NCBI RefSeq assembly: GCF_003576455.2
Contig: NZ_CP032869.1
Span: 620,001 to 684,000, forward strand
Reading direction: 5' to 3'
Length of the DNA: 64,000 nucleotides
From: Mucilaginibacter celer
Lineage (GTDB): Bacteria > Bacteroidota > Bacteroidia > Sphingobacteriales > Sphingobacteriaceae
The translations under genes were made by a program, and so were the position numbers. Of the stretch, positions 41,716-50,156 are shown in pieces (positions within the stretch are counted from its first letter, which is position 1; each line of letters opens with the position of its first letter). The notes under the pieces were generated by a model. That model saw nothing but the letters and a program-made list of their open reading frames with translations, made no database searches and was not told where the DNA came from.

Positions 41716-43320
41716 TTATACCTTGACACCTTTATGCTTTTTTGCGGGCAGCCCCTCCTTTTGCTGCTTGTCTTGTTTTTGCTGGTTATCCTGTTTCTGG
41801 CTGCTGCTTTGTTTTTGTTCCGGTTGTAGGAGCTCTTCACGTTTGACCTTTTTCATTTTGGCATCGAAGACATCCACGGTCTTGAACTGGGGGGAAGCCG
41901 TCACAAAGAATTTTTGCTCTTTGCCGTCTCTTTCGACGGTGACTTGCTGCGCATTTCCTTTTTTTAGGGATTTGATCAGGGCTTCCTGTCCTTCGGCAGT
42001 CGCCATTTCTTTGATGCCTTTACCGGAAAGCACTTTTTCCACATCGAAGCCATAGTTTTCGTTCCAGCGCTTGAAGAGCTTATTGCCGCCGGGGGACAGG
42101 TTGTCGTCGTCAAGTTTCAGCCAAGCCTGGTATTTTTCATCTTCTTTATTGAAAAGTGTTTTGTGTACCGCGCGCCCTTCCATCAGGTTAAAGGCTTCTT
42201 TGGCCGTAATGCCATTGCCTTTATTGATATAGAAACTTTGTTTTTCATCGGGCTTGCTGTTCAGGGCGGCGTCGAACTTGTTAAAAAAGTACATGTCGCC
42301 TTCGCTGCCAGCCTTGAAGTGCAGGGCATAGGCCACATCCTTCTGGTTATAGCTCATATTGGTCAGCAGGGCGAACTCCGGTTCTTTTGCTTCGATCTTT
42401 TTCTCCAATAGGTCGTTGACCTTGTCGCCGAACCCCAGGTTCAGCAGGCTTTTCTTCAGAAACTCTACATTTTGTGTGTTCATACTATTTTGATTTAAAA
42501 GTTGTGTTACTTGTTTATCGGTCAGGGGAGGGGTGTTGTAATAATAACCGGATGATTTTATGGTTGGCCGGGTTTCCAACAGTGTTATGGCGAGTTGTTT
42601 GTTGACGGAGGCTTCGAAATGCTCGCCGACAGCGGGATGGTAAAGTTCCGATCCTGTCTTTTGCCGGGCAATTGGATCGGGAGATACGAAACAGCCGCGA
42701 TAATTATCCAGGCGGGTCTGGCCGGAGGCATCAGGAGCGAAATTGAGCGTAAAAAGGATGTCATGCCGGCCGCTTGGTGAAAGCGATTCAAGGTAAAAAC
42801 GCTCCTGCCGTTCTTCGATCTTTTGTTGCAGAGCCCTGAAAAGATTGGGATCATTGAAACCTGTTTGGGTCAGTTGAGCTATGATGGGTTGGAACTTTTT
42901 TTCCAGGGGGACCGGTAATTTAAAGGCTTCCAGCTTGGTTCTGACTTCTTCCAGGCTGAGCGGCGTATAGCAGCTGTTAAAATCGAGCTCGGGGTATTTG
43001 GCGCGTTCATCCAGGAGCCGGAGTGCCTGCTCCCTTGGGACATCGGGCAGGAAATGCTGGAACCGCTCGTTGCCGAGGTCCCCGTTCACCGACAGGTGGC
43101 CCGCGTAATAAAGAAGGTTAAACCGCCCGTCGTCGCCGCGCCCGAAATCGAAGATAAAGTATGATTCCTCCTGTCCATGTTTTTCAAGGTCGCTCATCGC
43201 CCAGCCGTAATGGTCCTGTTGGAAGATCATTTCACCTATCCGGTTGGTCACCCGCGGGTCTGAAAATCCCAGCTCCCTGAGCTCTTCCTTTAATTCCTGA
43301 AAATTGACGCTGCTGTCCAT
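41716..43320 (-). CDS. DUF3945-like conjugative-element protein
   Basis: 534 residues with repeated units. LxxLGFSDPRVTNRIGEMIF near the start, LTQTGFNDPNLFRALQQKIE at about 150 and LLNLGFGDKVNDLLEKKIE at about 290 are three related motifs. They are followed by a DUF3945-type end (GRAVHKTLFNKEDEKYQAWL, NENYGFDVEKVL) and a low-complexity Gln/Lys tail (KQSSSQKQDNQQKQDKQQ). Such proteins are common cargo of Bacteroidota conjugative elements; the function is not established. It is the last gene of the leftward tra operon, 9 bases after a related gene. Confidence 0.65.
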   Translation of the reverse strand: MDSSVNFQELKEELRELGFSDPRVTNRIGEMIFQQDHYGWAMSDLEKHGQEESYFIFDFGRGDDGRFNLLYYAGHLSVNGDLGNERFQHFLPDVPREQALRLLDERAKYPELDFNSCYTPLSLEEVRTKLEAFKLPVPLEKKFQPIIAQLTQTGFNDPNLFRALQQKIEERQERFYLESLSPSGRHDILFTLNFAPDASGQTRLDNYRGCFVSPDPIARQKTGSELYHPAVGEHFEASVNKQLAITLLETRPTIKSSGYYYNTPPLTDKQVTQLLNQNSMNTQNVEFLKKSLLNLGFGDKVNDLLEKKIEAKEPEFALLTNMSYNQKDVAYALHFKAGSEGDMYFFNKFDAALNSKPDEKQSFYINKGNGITAKEAFNLMEGRAVHKTLFNKEDEKYQAWLKLDDDNLSPGGNKLFKRWNENYGFDVEKVLSGKGIKEMATAEGQEALIKSLKKGNAQQVTVERDGKEQKFFVTASPQFKTVDVFDAKMKKVKREELLQPEQKQSSSQKQDNQQKQDKQQKEGLPAKKHKGVKV

Positions 43321-43329
43321 GGCGGTGAT

Positions 43330-44400
43330 TTAATGGTTAATTCCCCGGCTTCTTTTTCTTTGCTGTTTGATTTCCTGTGGCCGGTGGAGCTGTTTAATGA
43401 CCGCCTGTTGTTTTTCCTGGCGGTTTTCCAGTTTTTGGTTCAGTTGTTCCGGCCGCACCGCTTTCTGCATGCTGTCGGTCATACTGACGCCGCCCCCGGC
43501 CGGGTCCGCTTTGATGTAAACTAATTCCTGGCCATTGGCATGGACCCATTTGACCGGAACCAGATGTCCTTGTTCCAGCTTCCAGATAAGGGAATCCATG
43601 CCGCTTGGGCTTTGAAGCGGACCGAACCGGGGCTCGTGCAGTAATTTCGCCAGGTCGTAGCCGTAATCCTGGGTATATCTTTTAAGCTGGGTGCCGGTTT
43701 CCGGTAATTCCAGCCATTGGCTGTTCGCCCGGCCGCTGACATCCGTAAAATCCTGCCGGACCGCGCGTCCTTCCAGCAGGTTTTTTACGTGGGCGGCTTT
43801 CAGGCCGGGCCATTCGTCCGTATGGAACTGAAATGCCCGTTCCGGTTGTTTTCCCTGCTGATCTTTGAGGGTGGCAGCGATGGCCCTGAATTGAAACTGG
43901 TCATTGGCATCTTTTTCAAAGATCAGGTTAACGTCCAGGCTGCGGTTTTGATCCAGCTGGCTGCTCAGTGGTATGCTATGCCTGGCCGATTGCGGGTCGA
44001 GCCGTTCTTCCAGTCTGACCGCAAAATCTTTAAAGCCGGATTTGACCAGTTCTGCCTTCAGGCTTTCGATGTTCTCCCGGCGTTCGGTTTCACGGGCTTT
44101 GAGCTGCGCGGGAGCATCGAATAAAGAATTTTTCAGCCGGAAGAACAGCCGGGCCAGGATATTGGGATAGACCTGTTTCTCCAGTTTCCTGATGGTCGCG
44201 TTCATCAGCGGCAGGAAAGGCTGTTCATCTTTTCGTAATGTGCCGGCTAACAGGTTCCGTGCCTTCTGGAAATGCTCCAGCTTTAACCGCCGGATCACGG
44301 CAGTTTCCTCCTTGCCGGGTCCGGCAACCTTTTCCATCTGCGTCTGTTTGTCCTCCCAGCTCTTCCAGGCTTCAAGGACGCGGTTTACGGCTCTTTCCAT
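43330..44400 (-). CDS. DUF3945-like protein, related to the next gene
   Basis: 356 residues. The middle holds one repeat unit of the type seen three times in the following gene (LVKSGFKDFAVRLEERLD) and the C-terminal part the same DUF3945-like order: GRAVRQDFTDVSGRANSQWLEL, then TQDYGYDLAKLL and a basic tail (KQQRKRSRGINH). The N-terminal 90 residues are helical and unassigned. It starts 5 bases after the TraM gene, where a TraN gene would be expected in the standard order. No membrane segment is seen, so it is cytoplasmic. Confidence 0.6.
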   Translation of the reverse strand: MERAVNRVLEAWKSWEDKQTQMEKVAGPGKEETAVIRRLKLEHFQKARNLLAGTLRKDEQPFLPLMNATIRKLEKQVYPNILARLFFRLKNSLFDAPAQLKARETERRENIESLKAELVKSGFKDFAVRLEERLDPQSARHSIPLSSQLDQNRSLDVNLIFEKDANDQFQFRAIAATLKDQQGKQPERAFQFHTDEWPGLKAAHVKNLLEGRAVRQDFTDVSGRANSQWLELPETGTQLKRYTQDYGYDLAKLLHEPRFGPLQSPSGMDSLIWKLEQGHLVPVKWVHANGQELVYIKADPAGGGVSMTDSMQKAVRPEQLNQKLENRQEKQQAVIKQLHRPQEIKQQRKRSRGINH

Positions 44401-44405
44401 GGGCT

Positions 44406-45521
44406 TTATTTTTTATGGGTGTTGTCGCGGAGTAGTACGGGGAAATTGTCGTCCAGCTTCACCCGGATCTTTTTGACTTTCCTGCTGAACAGGCCTTTTG
44501 CCGCGTTGATCCCGCCGGCCGCGGCCTGGGTGCCCAGCGACTGGTCCATGCCGAGGAATTGCATACCGGCAATAGCGTTACCGGCGCCGCTTCCGGCCGC
44601 TTCACCCAGCTCGGCCTCGGGGGCAGGTATGCCCGGCATCCCGTCCAGGCTGAAAACGGTCAGGTCGGTCGGCAGGATACTTTTGCCGATCCGTATATTC
44701 TGGATATGCAGCAGCAACCGCTGGTTGGTGACCTGGCAGGCCCCGAAAAGCAACTGGCCGCTACGTAATAAGATCCCTTTCAGCGTGACCGTATCGGTCA
44801 GCTTCAGCCGCACCGTGCCGCCGTTGATGACCTTCTGTCTCCCGTCGATCACCGCGGGGATCGCGCTGAACGCGGAATCATTTTCTTCTTTTGGTGTTGC
44901 GGCCGGCTTAGCAGGCTCCGGGTTCTGGATCGCCTGGATCTTGCTGAGCATCTGATCCAGTTGTTTCATTTCCGGGTCTTCGGCGGGAGGCGTATTCAAC
45001 TGCTTCATCATTTTGTCCAGCCTGCTCACCTGGGGATCAGGTGCCGCCGGGGAATAATTGCTTTGCTGGAAAGGTTGACTGAGCTGCCGGTTGATCTGGG
45101 CAAGTTTGGCGGTTATCCGGTCAGATTGCAGGTCGGCGCTGGTGGAGTATGCAAACTGGCCGATAGCGGCCGTTTTTGCCTTGTCCGTTGTTCCGGCTGT
45201 CTCTGGGGTAAATCCCATCGCCTGGATGAAACTTTTACTGACCCGGTTTCCACCGGAAGATGTGTCCTTTGCCGCGGAGCGGTAAATAGCCATCTTGTCT
45301 TTTTCGGGTTTGTCCTTGAACTGGGCCGATGGCAGGGCCATGTTGAGCCCTTTGGACGGTGCCGCCGCGGATCTGCCTGTATCTTTTCCGCCGCCAAGCG
45401 CCCAGAAGGCCATGGTGAGGAAAGGCAGGATCAGTACAGGAACCGCCAGATAAAACTTTCTTTTTTTCAGCAACCCGGCAGGGGTAGGGGATTGGCTGGT
45501 CTGCTTGGTTTGATTTTCCAT
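44406..45521 (-). CDS. traM: Conjugative transposon protein TraM
   Basis: 371 residues. A cytoplasmic N-terminus is followed by one TM helix (FYLAVPVLILPFLTMAFWAL, about 23-42), a long Pro/Gln/Ala-rich periplasmic linker and a C-terminal domain with VIDGRQKVINGGTVRLKLTD and DLTVFSLDGMPGIPAPEAEL, the typical end of Bacteroides TraM, a VirB10-like scaffold spanning the envelope. The gene order TraJ-TraK-TraL-TraM supports the call. It is spaced 5 bases from the TraL gene. Confidence 0.88.
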   Translation of the reverse strand: MENQTKQTSQSPTPAGLLKKRKFYLAVPVLILPFLTMAFWALGGGKDTGRSAAAPSKGLNMALPSAQFKDKPEKDKMAIYRSAAKDTSSGGNRVSKSFIQAMGFTPETAGTTDKAKTAAIGQFAYSTSADLQSDRITAKLAQINRQLSQPFQQSNYSPAAPDPQVSRLDKMMKQLNTPPAEDPEMKQLDQMLSKIQAIQNPEPAKPAATPKEENDSAFSAIPAVIDGRQKVINGGTVRLKLTDTVTLKGILLRSGQLLFGACQVTNQRLLLHIQNIRIGKSILPTDLTVFSLDGMPGIPAPEAELGEAAGSGAGNAIAGMQFLGMDQSLGTQAAAGGINAAKGLFSRKVKKIRVKLDDNFPVLLRDNTHKK

Positions 45522-45526
45522 AACGT

Positions 45527-45865
45527 TTATTTTTTAAAAGTCGATGAATCGGTTAATGGCCTGTGGGGCGCAACTGCTCCCGGGATGTCTGAAGCCCGGC
45601 CGATGTGTCCGGGCAGGTAGTGACCATCCTGTTTTGGCAGCTTGATCATCCGGATGGTGAGGAGCAGGCTGGTGGTCAGGGCGAGCATGAACAGGGTGCA
45701 GAACAGCCATAATAACTTTTTCTGTTTGTCAGCCCGGTAACGGCCGGCCCACCAGTTCAATTTTGCAGCGATCCGGCGCTGCTGGCTGAGGATCTGTTCA
45801 GCGATCCCTGCGGCGATGCCCCCGGTGACCGTTTCGGTTTGTATATCCTTTTTGAAGTTGAACAT
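45527..45865 (-). CDS. traL: TraL-like small membrane protein
   Basis: 112 residues starting at MFNFKKDIQTETV (45865), one base after the TraK stop; a longer in-frame start would run into TraK and is rejected. One TM helix is seen (LLWLFCTLFMLALTTSLLLTI, about 53-73) after a basic helix (WWAGRYRADKQKK). Position between TraK and TraM and size match TraL (DUF3989). It is presumably an inner-membrane component of the conjugation channel. Confidence 0.72.
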   Translation of the reverse strand: MFNFKKDIQTETVTGGIAAGIAEQILSQQRRIAAKLNWWAGRYRADKQKKLLWLFCTLFMLALTTSLLLTIRMIKLPKQDGHYLPGHIGRASDIPGAVAPHRPLTDSSTFKK

Positions 45866-45866
45866 A

Positions 45867-46487
45867 TCAGTGTGTTTGAAGGGTTGTGTCCCGGTTGGAT
45901 AATATTTCCCAGTTCTGAATGAGAAAGCCATGAGGATTGTTGTCCGTCTGGATGCTGATATTCCGTACCTGTCCGCGGGTGACCAGCCGGCGATAGGCCG
46001 TGCCGCTGGACCTCACCAGTTTCTCCGTGGCATAACAGGTAAAGGAAAAAGGCCAGTTGTTGCCCTCCAGTCTGGTGCTGTCAACCGTCAGTTCCTGCGA
46101 GATATTCGCGGAGATCAGGTTATTGTAGTAGCCGGATTCCCGGAGGTTGTCATATTCCCGCTTGGCCGATTCGTCAGCCAGGTAGAGCGACCGGGTCACA
46201 TTGGTCTGGATGGCTTTATCGTCGGGGCTTAGGTCGAAAAAGGCCTCATGGAAGTTCTTGATATGGTCCCGCAGTTCCACAGGGAGGTTGGCCCTGCGCT
46301 CTGATGCGCCTGCTTCCAGCAGCCTTCCGTTATGGAGGATATACACCCGGTTGCGGGCTTCCGCGCCGGCCAGGCCACTTTTGTATATAAAGAACAGAAT
46401 TGACAACAGGTTGGCGACGGTCAGCCAGATACTGAACTGCCTGATGTGTTTGAATGCGGTGTCGATATTTTTGAGATGGGTGAACAT
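45867..46487 (-). CDS. traK: Conjugative transposon protein TraK
   Basis: 206 residues. MFTHLKNIDTAFKHIRQFSI then one TM helix and the sequence DHIKNFHEAFFDLSPDDKAI followed by YYNNLISANISQELTVDS, which are the conserved features of Bacteroides TraK, a VirB8-like assembly factor with a periplasmic NTF2-like domain. It lies between TraJ (30 bases upstream) and TraL (1 base downstream). Confidence 0.92.
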   Translation of the reverse strand: MFTHLKNIDTAFKHIRQFSIWLTVANLLSILFFIYKSGLAGAEARNRVYILHNGRLLEAGASERRANLPVELRDHIKNFHEAFFDLSPDDKAIQTNVTRSLYLADESAKREYDNLRESGYYNNLISANISQELTVDSTRLEGNNWPFSFTCYATEKLVRSSGTAYRRLVTRGQVRNISIQTDNNPHGFLIQNWEILSNRDTTLQTH

Positions 46488-46517
46488 AGTCTTTCGGTTT
46501 GATGGTCAATAAATAAC

Positions 46518-47714
46518 TTAGCGGCCCGACAGCTTTTTCTCTTCGTAATTACCCTTTTGTCCTTCTTGTCCTGGGCTGTTGTAACCTTTCATAAAATCGC
46601 CGGGGGCGTTAACAAGGTTGGTCGCGCCCTGCTGCATCCTTGCCCCGGTAGCCGAACCGGCCTGGATCGTTGTATTTCCGGCGTTGATGACCATGGTGTT
46701 GACCTTATGCAGCAGGCCGTGGCTGCCACCCGGGCTGATGATGTAATTGGCCACGCCGGGCACCGTGAAATAGCCGATGATCCCGATGATCAGGAAGATC
46801 AGGTAGGCCGTATCGGTCGAGCTGAAGAAGGTATCGCCGGTGTCCTGTACCTGTGAAATATCCAGCTTCAGCATGTTTTCCTGCACTTTGCCGATGATCG
46901 CGCCGAATATATTGGCCACCGGCAGCCAGAGAAATACGTTGAGGTATTTAGCCAGCCAGGAGGTCAGTACATGCTGGAAACCATCGAAGACGGACAGCCC
47001 GAAGACGAGCGGACCCAATATGGCCAGCACGATGAGGAAGAAAGTACGGATGGTGTTGATGCAGAGCGCAGCTGCCTCGTAACAGACCTGGAGGATCTCT
47101 GACATCCACTGTTTGATCGTGTTGCGGAAATTATAGGAGGCCTTGGCCATGGTAAATTTGAGATCGTTGCCGATACTCTCGAACATGCCCTCATTGTTAC
47201 CGGTCTGATCGTCGGGATGGGTATATTTATACCACTTCTGCCGGTCGCCGCTGCCATCTTCGCCCTGGTACATCTGCCATGAGTTCGTCTTTTTGATGGC
47301 ATCCTCTTTGGCTTTCAGCAGCCGGGCGATGGCCGCGTCCGAGTTTTGCACCATGCTGCCGGTAGCGCTGACTGTTGGCTGCATCACGCCGTTGATCACG
47401 GCGATCACCACGGGGAAAAGCAAAATGGCCAGCCCCAGGGCGAAGGGCCGGAGCAATGGATAAAAGTCGATAGGTTCCGCGCTGGCGATCTGCCGGTAGA
47501 CCCGGGCAGCAATGTACCATAAAGCGCCAAATCCCGCGATGCCCTGACCTATGCCGATCAGCTGGCCGCAGAGCGGCAGCATGTCCTGATAAACGCCGTC
47601 GAGCGTGCCCTGCAGGCCGTGAATGTCGTCCGCGAGCCCTTCCGCGTGGGAACACAGGGGAAAGATCATCCCTGTCACCGCTGTCAAAGCGGTAATCGTC
47701 CGTTTGTTTTTCAT
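46518..47714 (-). CDS. traJ: Conjugative transposon protein TraJ
   Basis: 398 residues with a signal peptide and several TM helices (for example LLRPFALGLAILLFPVVIAVI, FFLIVLAILGPLVFGLSVF and YLIFLIIGIIGYFTVPGVANYI). PIDFYPLLRPF and SWLAKYLNVFLWLPVANIFG are landmarks of TraJ, the VirB6-like polytopic inner-membrane component of the mating channel. The C-terminus carries a Gly/Ser-rich tail as usual. It starts 10 bases after the third TraI-family gene. Confidence 0.92.
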   Translation of the reverse strand: MKNKRTITALTAVTGMIFPLCSHAEGLADDIHGLQGTLDGVYQDMLPLCGQLIGIGQGIAGFGALWYIAARVYRQIASAEPIDFYPLLRPFALGLAILLFPVVIAVINGVMQPTVSATGSMVQNSDAAIARLLKAKEDAIKKTNSWQMYQGEDGSGDRQKWYKYTHPDDQTGNNEGMFESIGNDLKFTMAKASYNFRNTIKQWMSEILQVCYEAAALCINTIRTFFLIVLAILGPLVFGLSVFDGFQHVLTSWLAKYLNVFLWLPVANIFGAIIGKVQENMLKLDISQVQDTGDTFFSSTDTAYLIFLIIGIIGYFTVPGVANYIISPGGSHGLLHKVNTMVINAGNTTIQAGSATGARMQQGATNLVNAPGDFMKGYNSPGQEGQKGNYEEKKLSGR

Positions 47715-47724
47715 AAGATTGGAG

Positions 47725-48372
47725 TTAGTTGTTCAGGCCGTAAAGTTGTTTGAGCGAGCGGGTGTCGCCCGCCTCCTTTGTCCGCTGAAGGGAGAGAATG
47801 ATCCCCTGGTCGTTAAAGGAGCGGAGAAACCCGAGCTTGTCGGAGCTGGCCGAATAGATCCGGTCGATCCCCCGGATACGCTCGGCGTCGGACATCCGCA
47901 GCTTGCCCGCCGTGACGATGTTCGTCAGTTCCTCCAGATCGTTCAGGGTTTCGGAGACCAGCCGGGCGTAAACCGTGCCCATGTAGTTGAGCTCGCTGAT
48001 GGAGAAACTGCCGCTTTTCCGGAACAAGCCGCTCTTTTCTTTGTACTCGCTGACCAGTCGGGACTGCATCAGCAGGATCTCCGCGACCCGGCCGTAATTC
48101 CTTACCGCGGGGCTGACCGCGAGCAGGCCGCTGAGGTAAAGGCTGTGGAGGTCGAAGTTGCCCTTGGAGAGGGCGGAGATCGTCCCGTAGCCCTGCTGGT
48201 AGATTTGGTAACCGGTTTTCATATCCGAAAGGATACTTTTCATCTGCGTCAGCTTTTCGATATCCAGCAGTAACTGCTGCATTTCCTGCTCCTGGGCTTT
48301 TATGGTTCCTGGTTTTAACAGGGCTGCTGCCAGGATGAAGGCGAGCGCCAGTGTTTTTATTGATCTGTTCAT
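47725..48372 (-). CDS. TraI-family secreted protein (third copy)
   Basis: 215 residues starting at MNRSIKTLALAF (48372); longer frames overlap the preceding gene. After a signal peptide (about 1-26) the protein is helical: MQQLLLDIEKLTQMKSIL, YQIYQQGYGTISALSKGNF and a C-terminus MSDAERIRGIDRIY...LSLQRTKEAGDTRSLKQLYG. The C-terminal pattern (M[ST]DxER...LQxxxxxxDxxxxxxLY) is shared by the two genes before it, so these are tandem paralogues. In related elements the last type is often annotated TerB-like; a role in conjugation is inferred from position. Confidence 0.72.
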   Translation of the reverse strand: MNRSIKTLALAFILAAALLKPGTIKAQEQEMQQLLLDIEKLTQMKSILSDMKTGYQIYQQGYGTISALSKGNFDLHSLYLSGLLAVSPAVRNYGRVAEILLMQSRLVSEYKEKSGLFRKSGSFSISELNYMGTVYARLVSETLNDLEELTNIVTAGKLRMSDAERIRGIDRIYSASSDKLGFLRSFNDQGIILSLQRTKEAGDTRSLKQLYGLNN

Positions 48373-48379
48373 AACTGGT

Positions 48380-49072
48380 TCATTTAATATGATAAAGCGC
48401 CCTGGTTGTCGATGCATCGTCGTGTTCCATGGCCTTTTGTAATGTGTAAGATCTGACCTGGGCGGAAAGGGAGGCGGCGAAATGGTAATTGTCCTGCATG
48501 GCCGAATGGATCCTGGCGATCGCGGCCAGCCTTTCGGCATCGCTCATCTGTGCTTGCCCATCCGCGGTGACCGTCTGAAGCGTTGTTAGCTGCAGGTCAC
48601 AGTCTTTCAGGACGGCTGAGCGTACCCCGGATAAATAATCCTTTTCGGCCGGGGTTAAACCCTGGACTTGTCCGGTGCCTGTCAGCAATGCGAGGATATC
48701 CTGCTGCCAAACCAGGATCTCTTCAACCTGCGGGTTGTCTTTAACAACCTGTCCCGGAATGGCCAGGCGGTTATAATAGCCGCCATGCAAAAGGTTTTCA
48801 GCAGTGAGGGAGCCGGAAATAGTGCCCAGCCCGCCGCGGGCGATGCTGTAACCCTGTTTCAGGTAACCCGCGTAAACCTGAAGCGCGGCGATCTGTTGCA
48901 GCAGGTACTTTTTTTGCGTGCTGTTTTGCCGGAACCATTCCGCGAAGCTCTGTGCTTTCGCTTCAGCCGCCATGCCGGAAGCGATGGCGGTAACGAATGA
49001 AAAGAGGAGCAGCGCCCGCGCCCTTTGCCCAAGCCTGCCTGCTTTATGCCTGATCTGTTTAATCGATGCCAT
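48380..49072 (-). CDS. TraI-family secreted protein (second copy)
   Basis: 230 residues with a long signal region (TM about 18-38, cleavage near AEAKAQS). Then YLLQQIAALQVYAGYLKQGY and SIARGGLGTISG resemble the third copy, and the end MSDAERLAAIARIHSAMQDN ... TTRALYHIK matches all three copies. The start overlaps the first copy by 14 bases and the stop is 7 bases before the third, so the three are coupled. Duplicated periplasmic subunits of a mating channel are the simplest interpretation. Confidence 0.72.
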   Translation of the reverse strand: MASIKQIRHKAGRLGQRARALLLFSFVTAIASGMAAEAKAQSFAEWFRQNSTQKKYLLQQIAALQVYAGYLKQGYSIARGGLGTISGSLTAENLLHGGYYNRLAIPGQVVKDNPQVEEILVWQQDILALLTGTGQVQGLTPAEKDYLSGVRSAVLKDCDLQLTTLQTVTADGQAQMSDAERLAAIARIHSAMQDNYHFAASLSAQVRSYTLQKAMEHDDASTTRALYHIK

Positions 49073-49742
49073 ACAATGCTTTTATAGTTTGAGTATCGCC
49101 CAGGTCCCTGCTGCGCTGCAGGCTGAGCATTTTGTTTTCTGAACTGAACCTGCGCAGGTCGTTATAATTCTCATCGAGCCGGTCGCCGGCCCGGTTGATC
49201 AGCTCCAGCCGCTGTTCGTCCGTCATCTGCGTACGGTCACTGCTGATGATCAACAGCAGCTGATCAAGGTTCTTGAGGCTGGCAGACAGGATGCCACTGT
49301 AAACGGCTTCCATGCGGCTGATCTCACCGGCATTGAAATGGTTGTCCTGCCGGAGCAGCGACCAGGCTTTTTGGTATTCTCCAACCATGGCCACTTGGGT
49401 GGCGGTCAGGTCTTTGATCCGCTGGTAATAGGCGATGCCGGCTTTGATCTTCCAGAGCTCGTCGTAATAACCGCTGAACAGTTGCTGCTGGCTGCCGGAC
49501 CAGCCGGAGATCTCGGAAAGCCTCAGCTTCGAAAGCTGGTTTTCCAATACTTTCTGGGCATTCTGCAGCCAGATCGTATTGTTCTGCAGCCGCTGCACTT
49601 TCAGGTCAATGGCCCTGATGACTTTGGTCACCGTCAGTTTGATGATATTCGCGGCGACAATCTGCGCCTGCGCCTTTTCTGGTTGCAGCGAGAGCAGTGA
49701 AAAGCCGAGTGTTACGATCAAGATGATTCCCGTTTTTTTCAT
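49059..49742 (-). CDS. traI: Conjugative transfer protein TraI (DUF4141-like), first copy
   Basis: 227 residues with a signal peptide (MKKTGIILIVTLGFSLLSLQ). Helical mature part: IQ-type IWLQNAQKVLENQLSKLRLS, YYDELWKIKAGIAYYQRIKD and the C-terminus MTDEQRLELINRAGDRLDEN ... GDTQTIKALYGID. Position between TraG and TraJ and the periplasmic coiled form agree with TraI, a VirB5-like component in the Bacteroides order. Two diverged paralogues follow it. Confidence 0.78.
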   Translation of the reverse strand: MKKTGIILIVTLGFSLLSLQPEKAQAQIVAANIIKLTVTKVIRAIDLKVQRLQNNTIWLQNAQKVLENQLSKLRLSEISGWSGSQQQLFSGYYDELWKIKAGIAYYQRIKDLTATQVAMVGEYQKAWSLLRQDNHFNAGEISRMEAVYSGILSASLKNLDQLLLIISSDRTQMTDEQRLELINRAGDRLDENYNDLRRFSSENKMLSLQRSRDLGDTQTIKALYGID

Positions 49743-49781
49743 GATGAACTCCTTCCTTTTTTAATGATGACTGGCCCTTGA

Positions 49782-50156
49782 TCACTCCACGCGCCGGTAA
49801 TGGGTTCCGCCCATCGTCAGTTCTTTTTTGCCCGGGTTCAGAAATAACTGCCTGCCGAATACGGTTTCCTGGAGCACCTGATTTTCAGGATCATATTGCG
49901 CCATCCATTTTTTGTGCACATATTCCTTTGGGAGGATCTTGCCGTGACGGATCTTCTGGTACCCGGTCCGCTTTTCGATCTCGTAGGTACGGGCTGATCG
50001 GTTGTAGGCGGTGACTATGATCGTGTCATTACCGGTGGCGTACTCATTTTCGTAGCGGGTAGCGTAAACGCCCGTAACAGCATGGTCACTGGTGGATTGA
50101 CAGGCGGCCACGGTCAGGGCCATGCAGCCAAGGACTGCTGTTTTTAAATTGTTCAT
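49782..50156 (-). CDS. Small conjugation-linked lipoprotein
   Basis: 124 residues. The lipobox is LTVAAC (about residues 14-19). The mature part is short with aromatic-rich strands (VTGVYATRYENEYATGNDTI, then YQKIRHGKILPKEY). The start overlaps the TraG stop by 4 bases. It lies 39 bases before the first TraI copy. A surface-exclusion or channel-outer-membrane role would be usual for a lipoprotein at this place, but nothing in the sequence proves it. Confidence 0.65.
   Translation of the reverse strand: MNNLKTAVLGCMALTVAACQSTSDHAVTGVYATRYENEYATGNDTIIVTAYNRSARTYEIEKRTGYQKIRHGKILPKEYVHKKWMAQYDPENQVLQETVFGRQLFLNPGKKELTMGGTHYRRVE

Noticed and set aside
47227..47655. 142-codon leftward frame inside the TraJ gene
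   Set aside because: Arg-rich shadow of the TraJ coding sequence in another frame.
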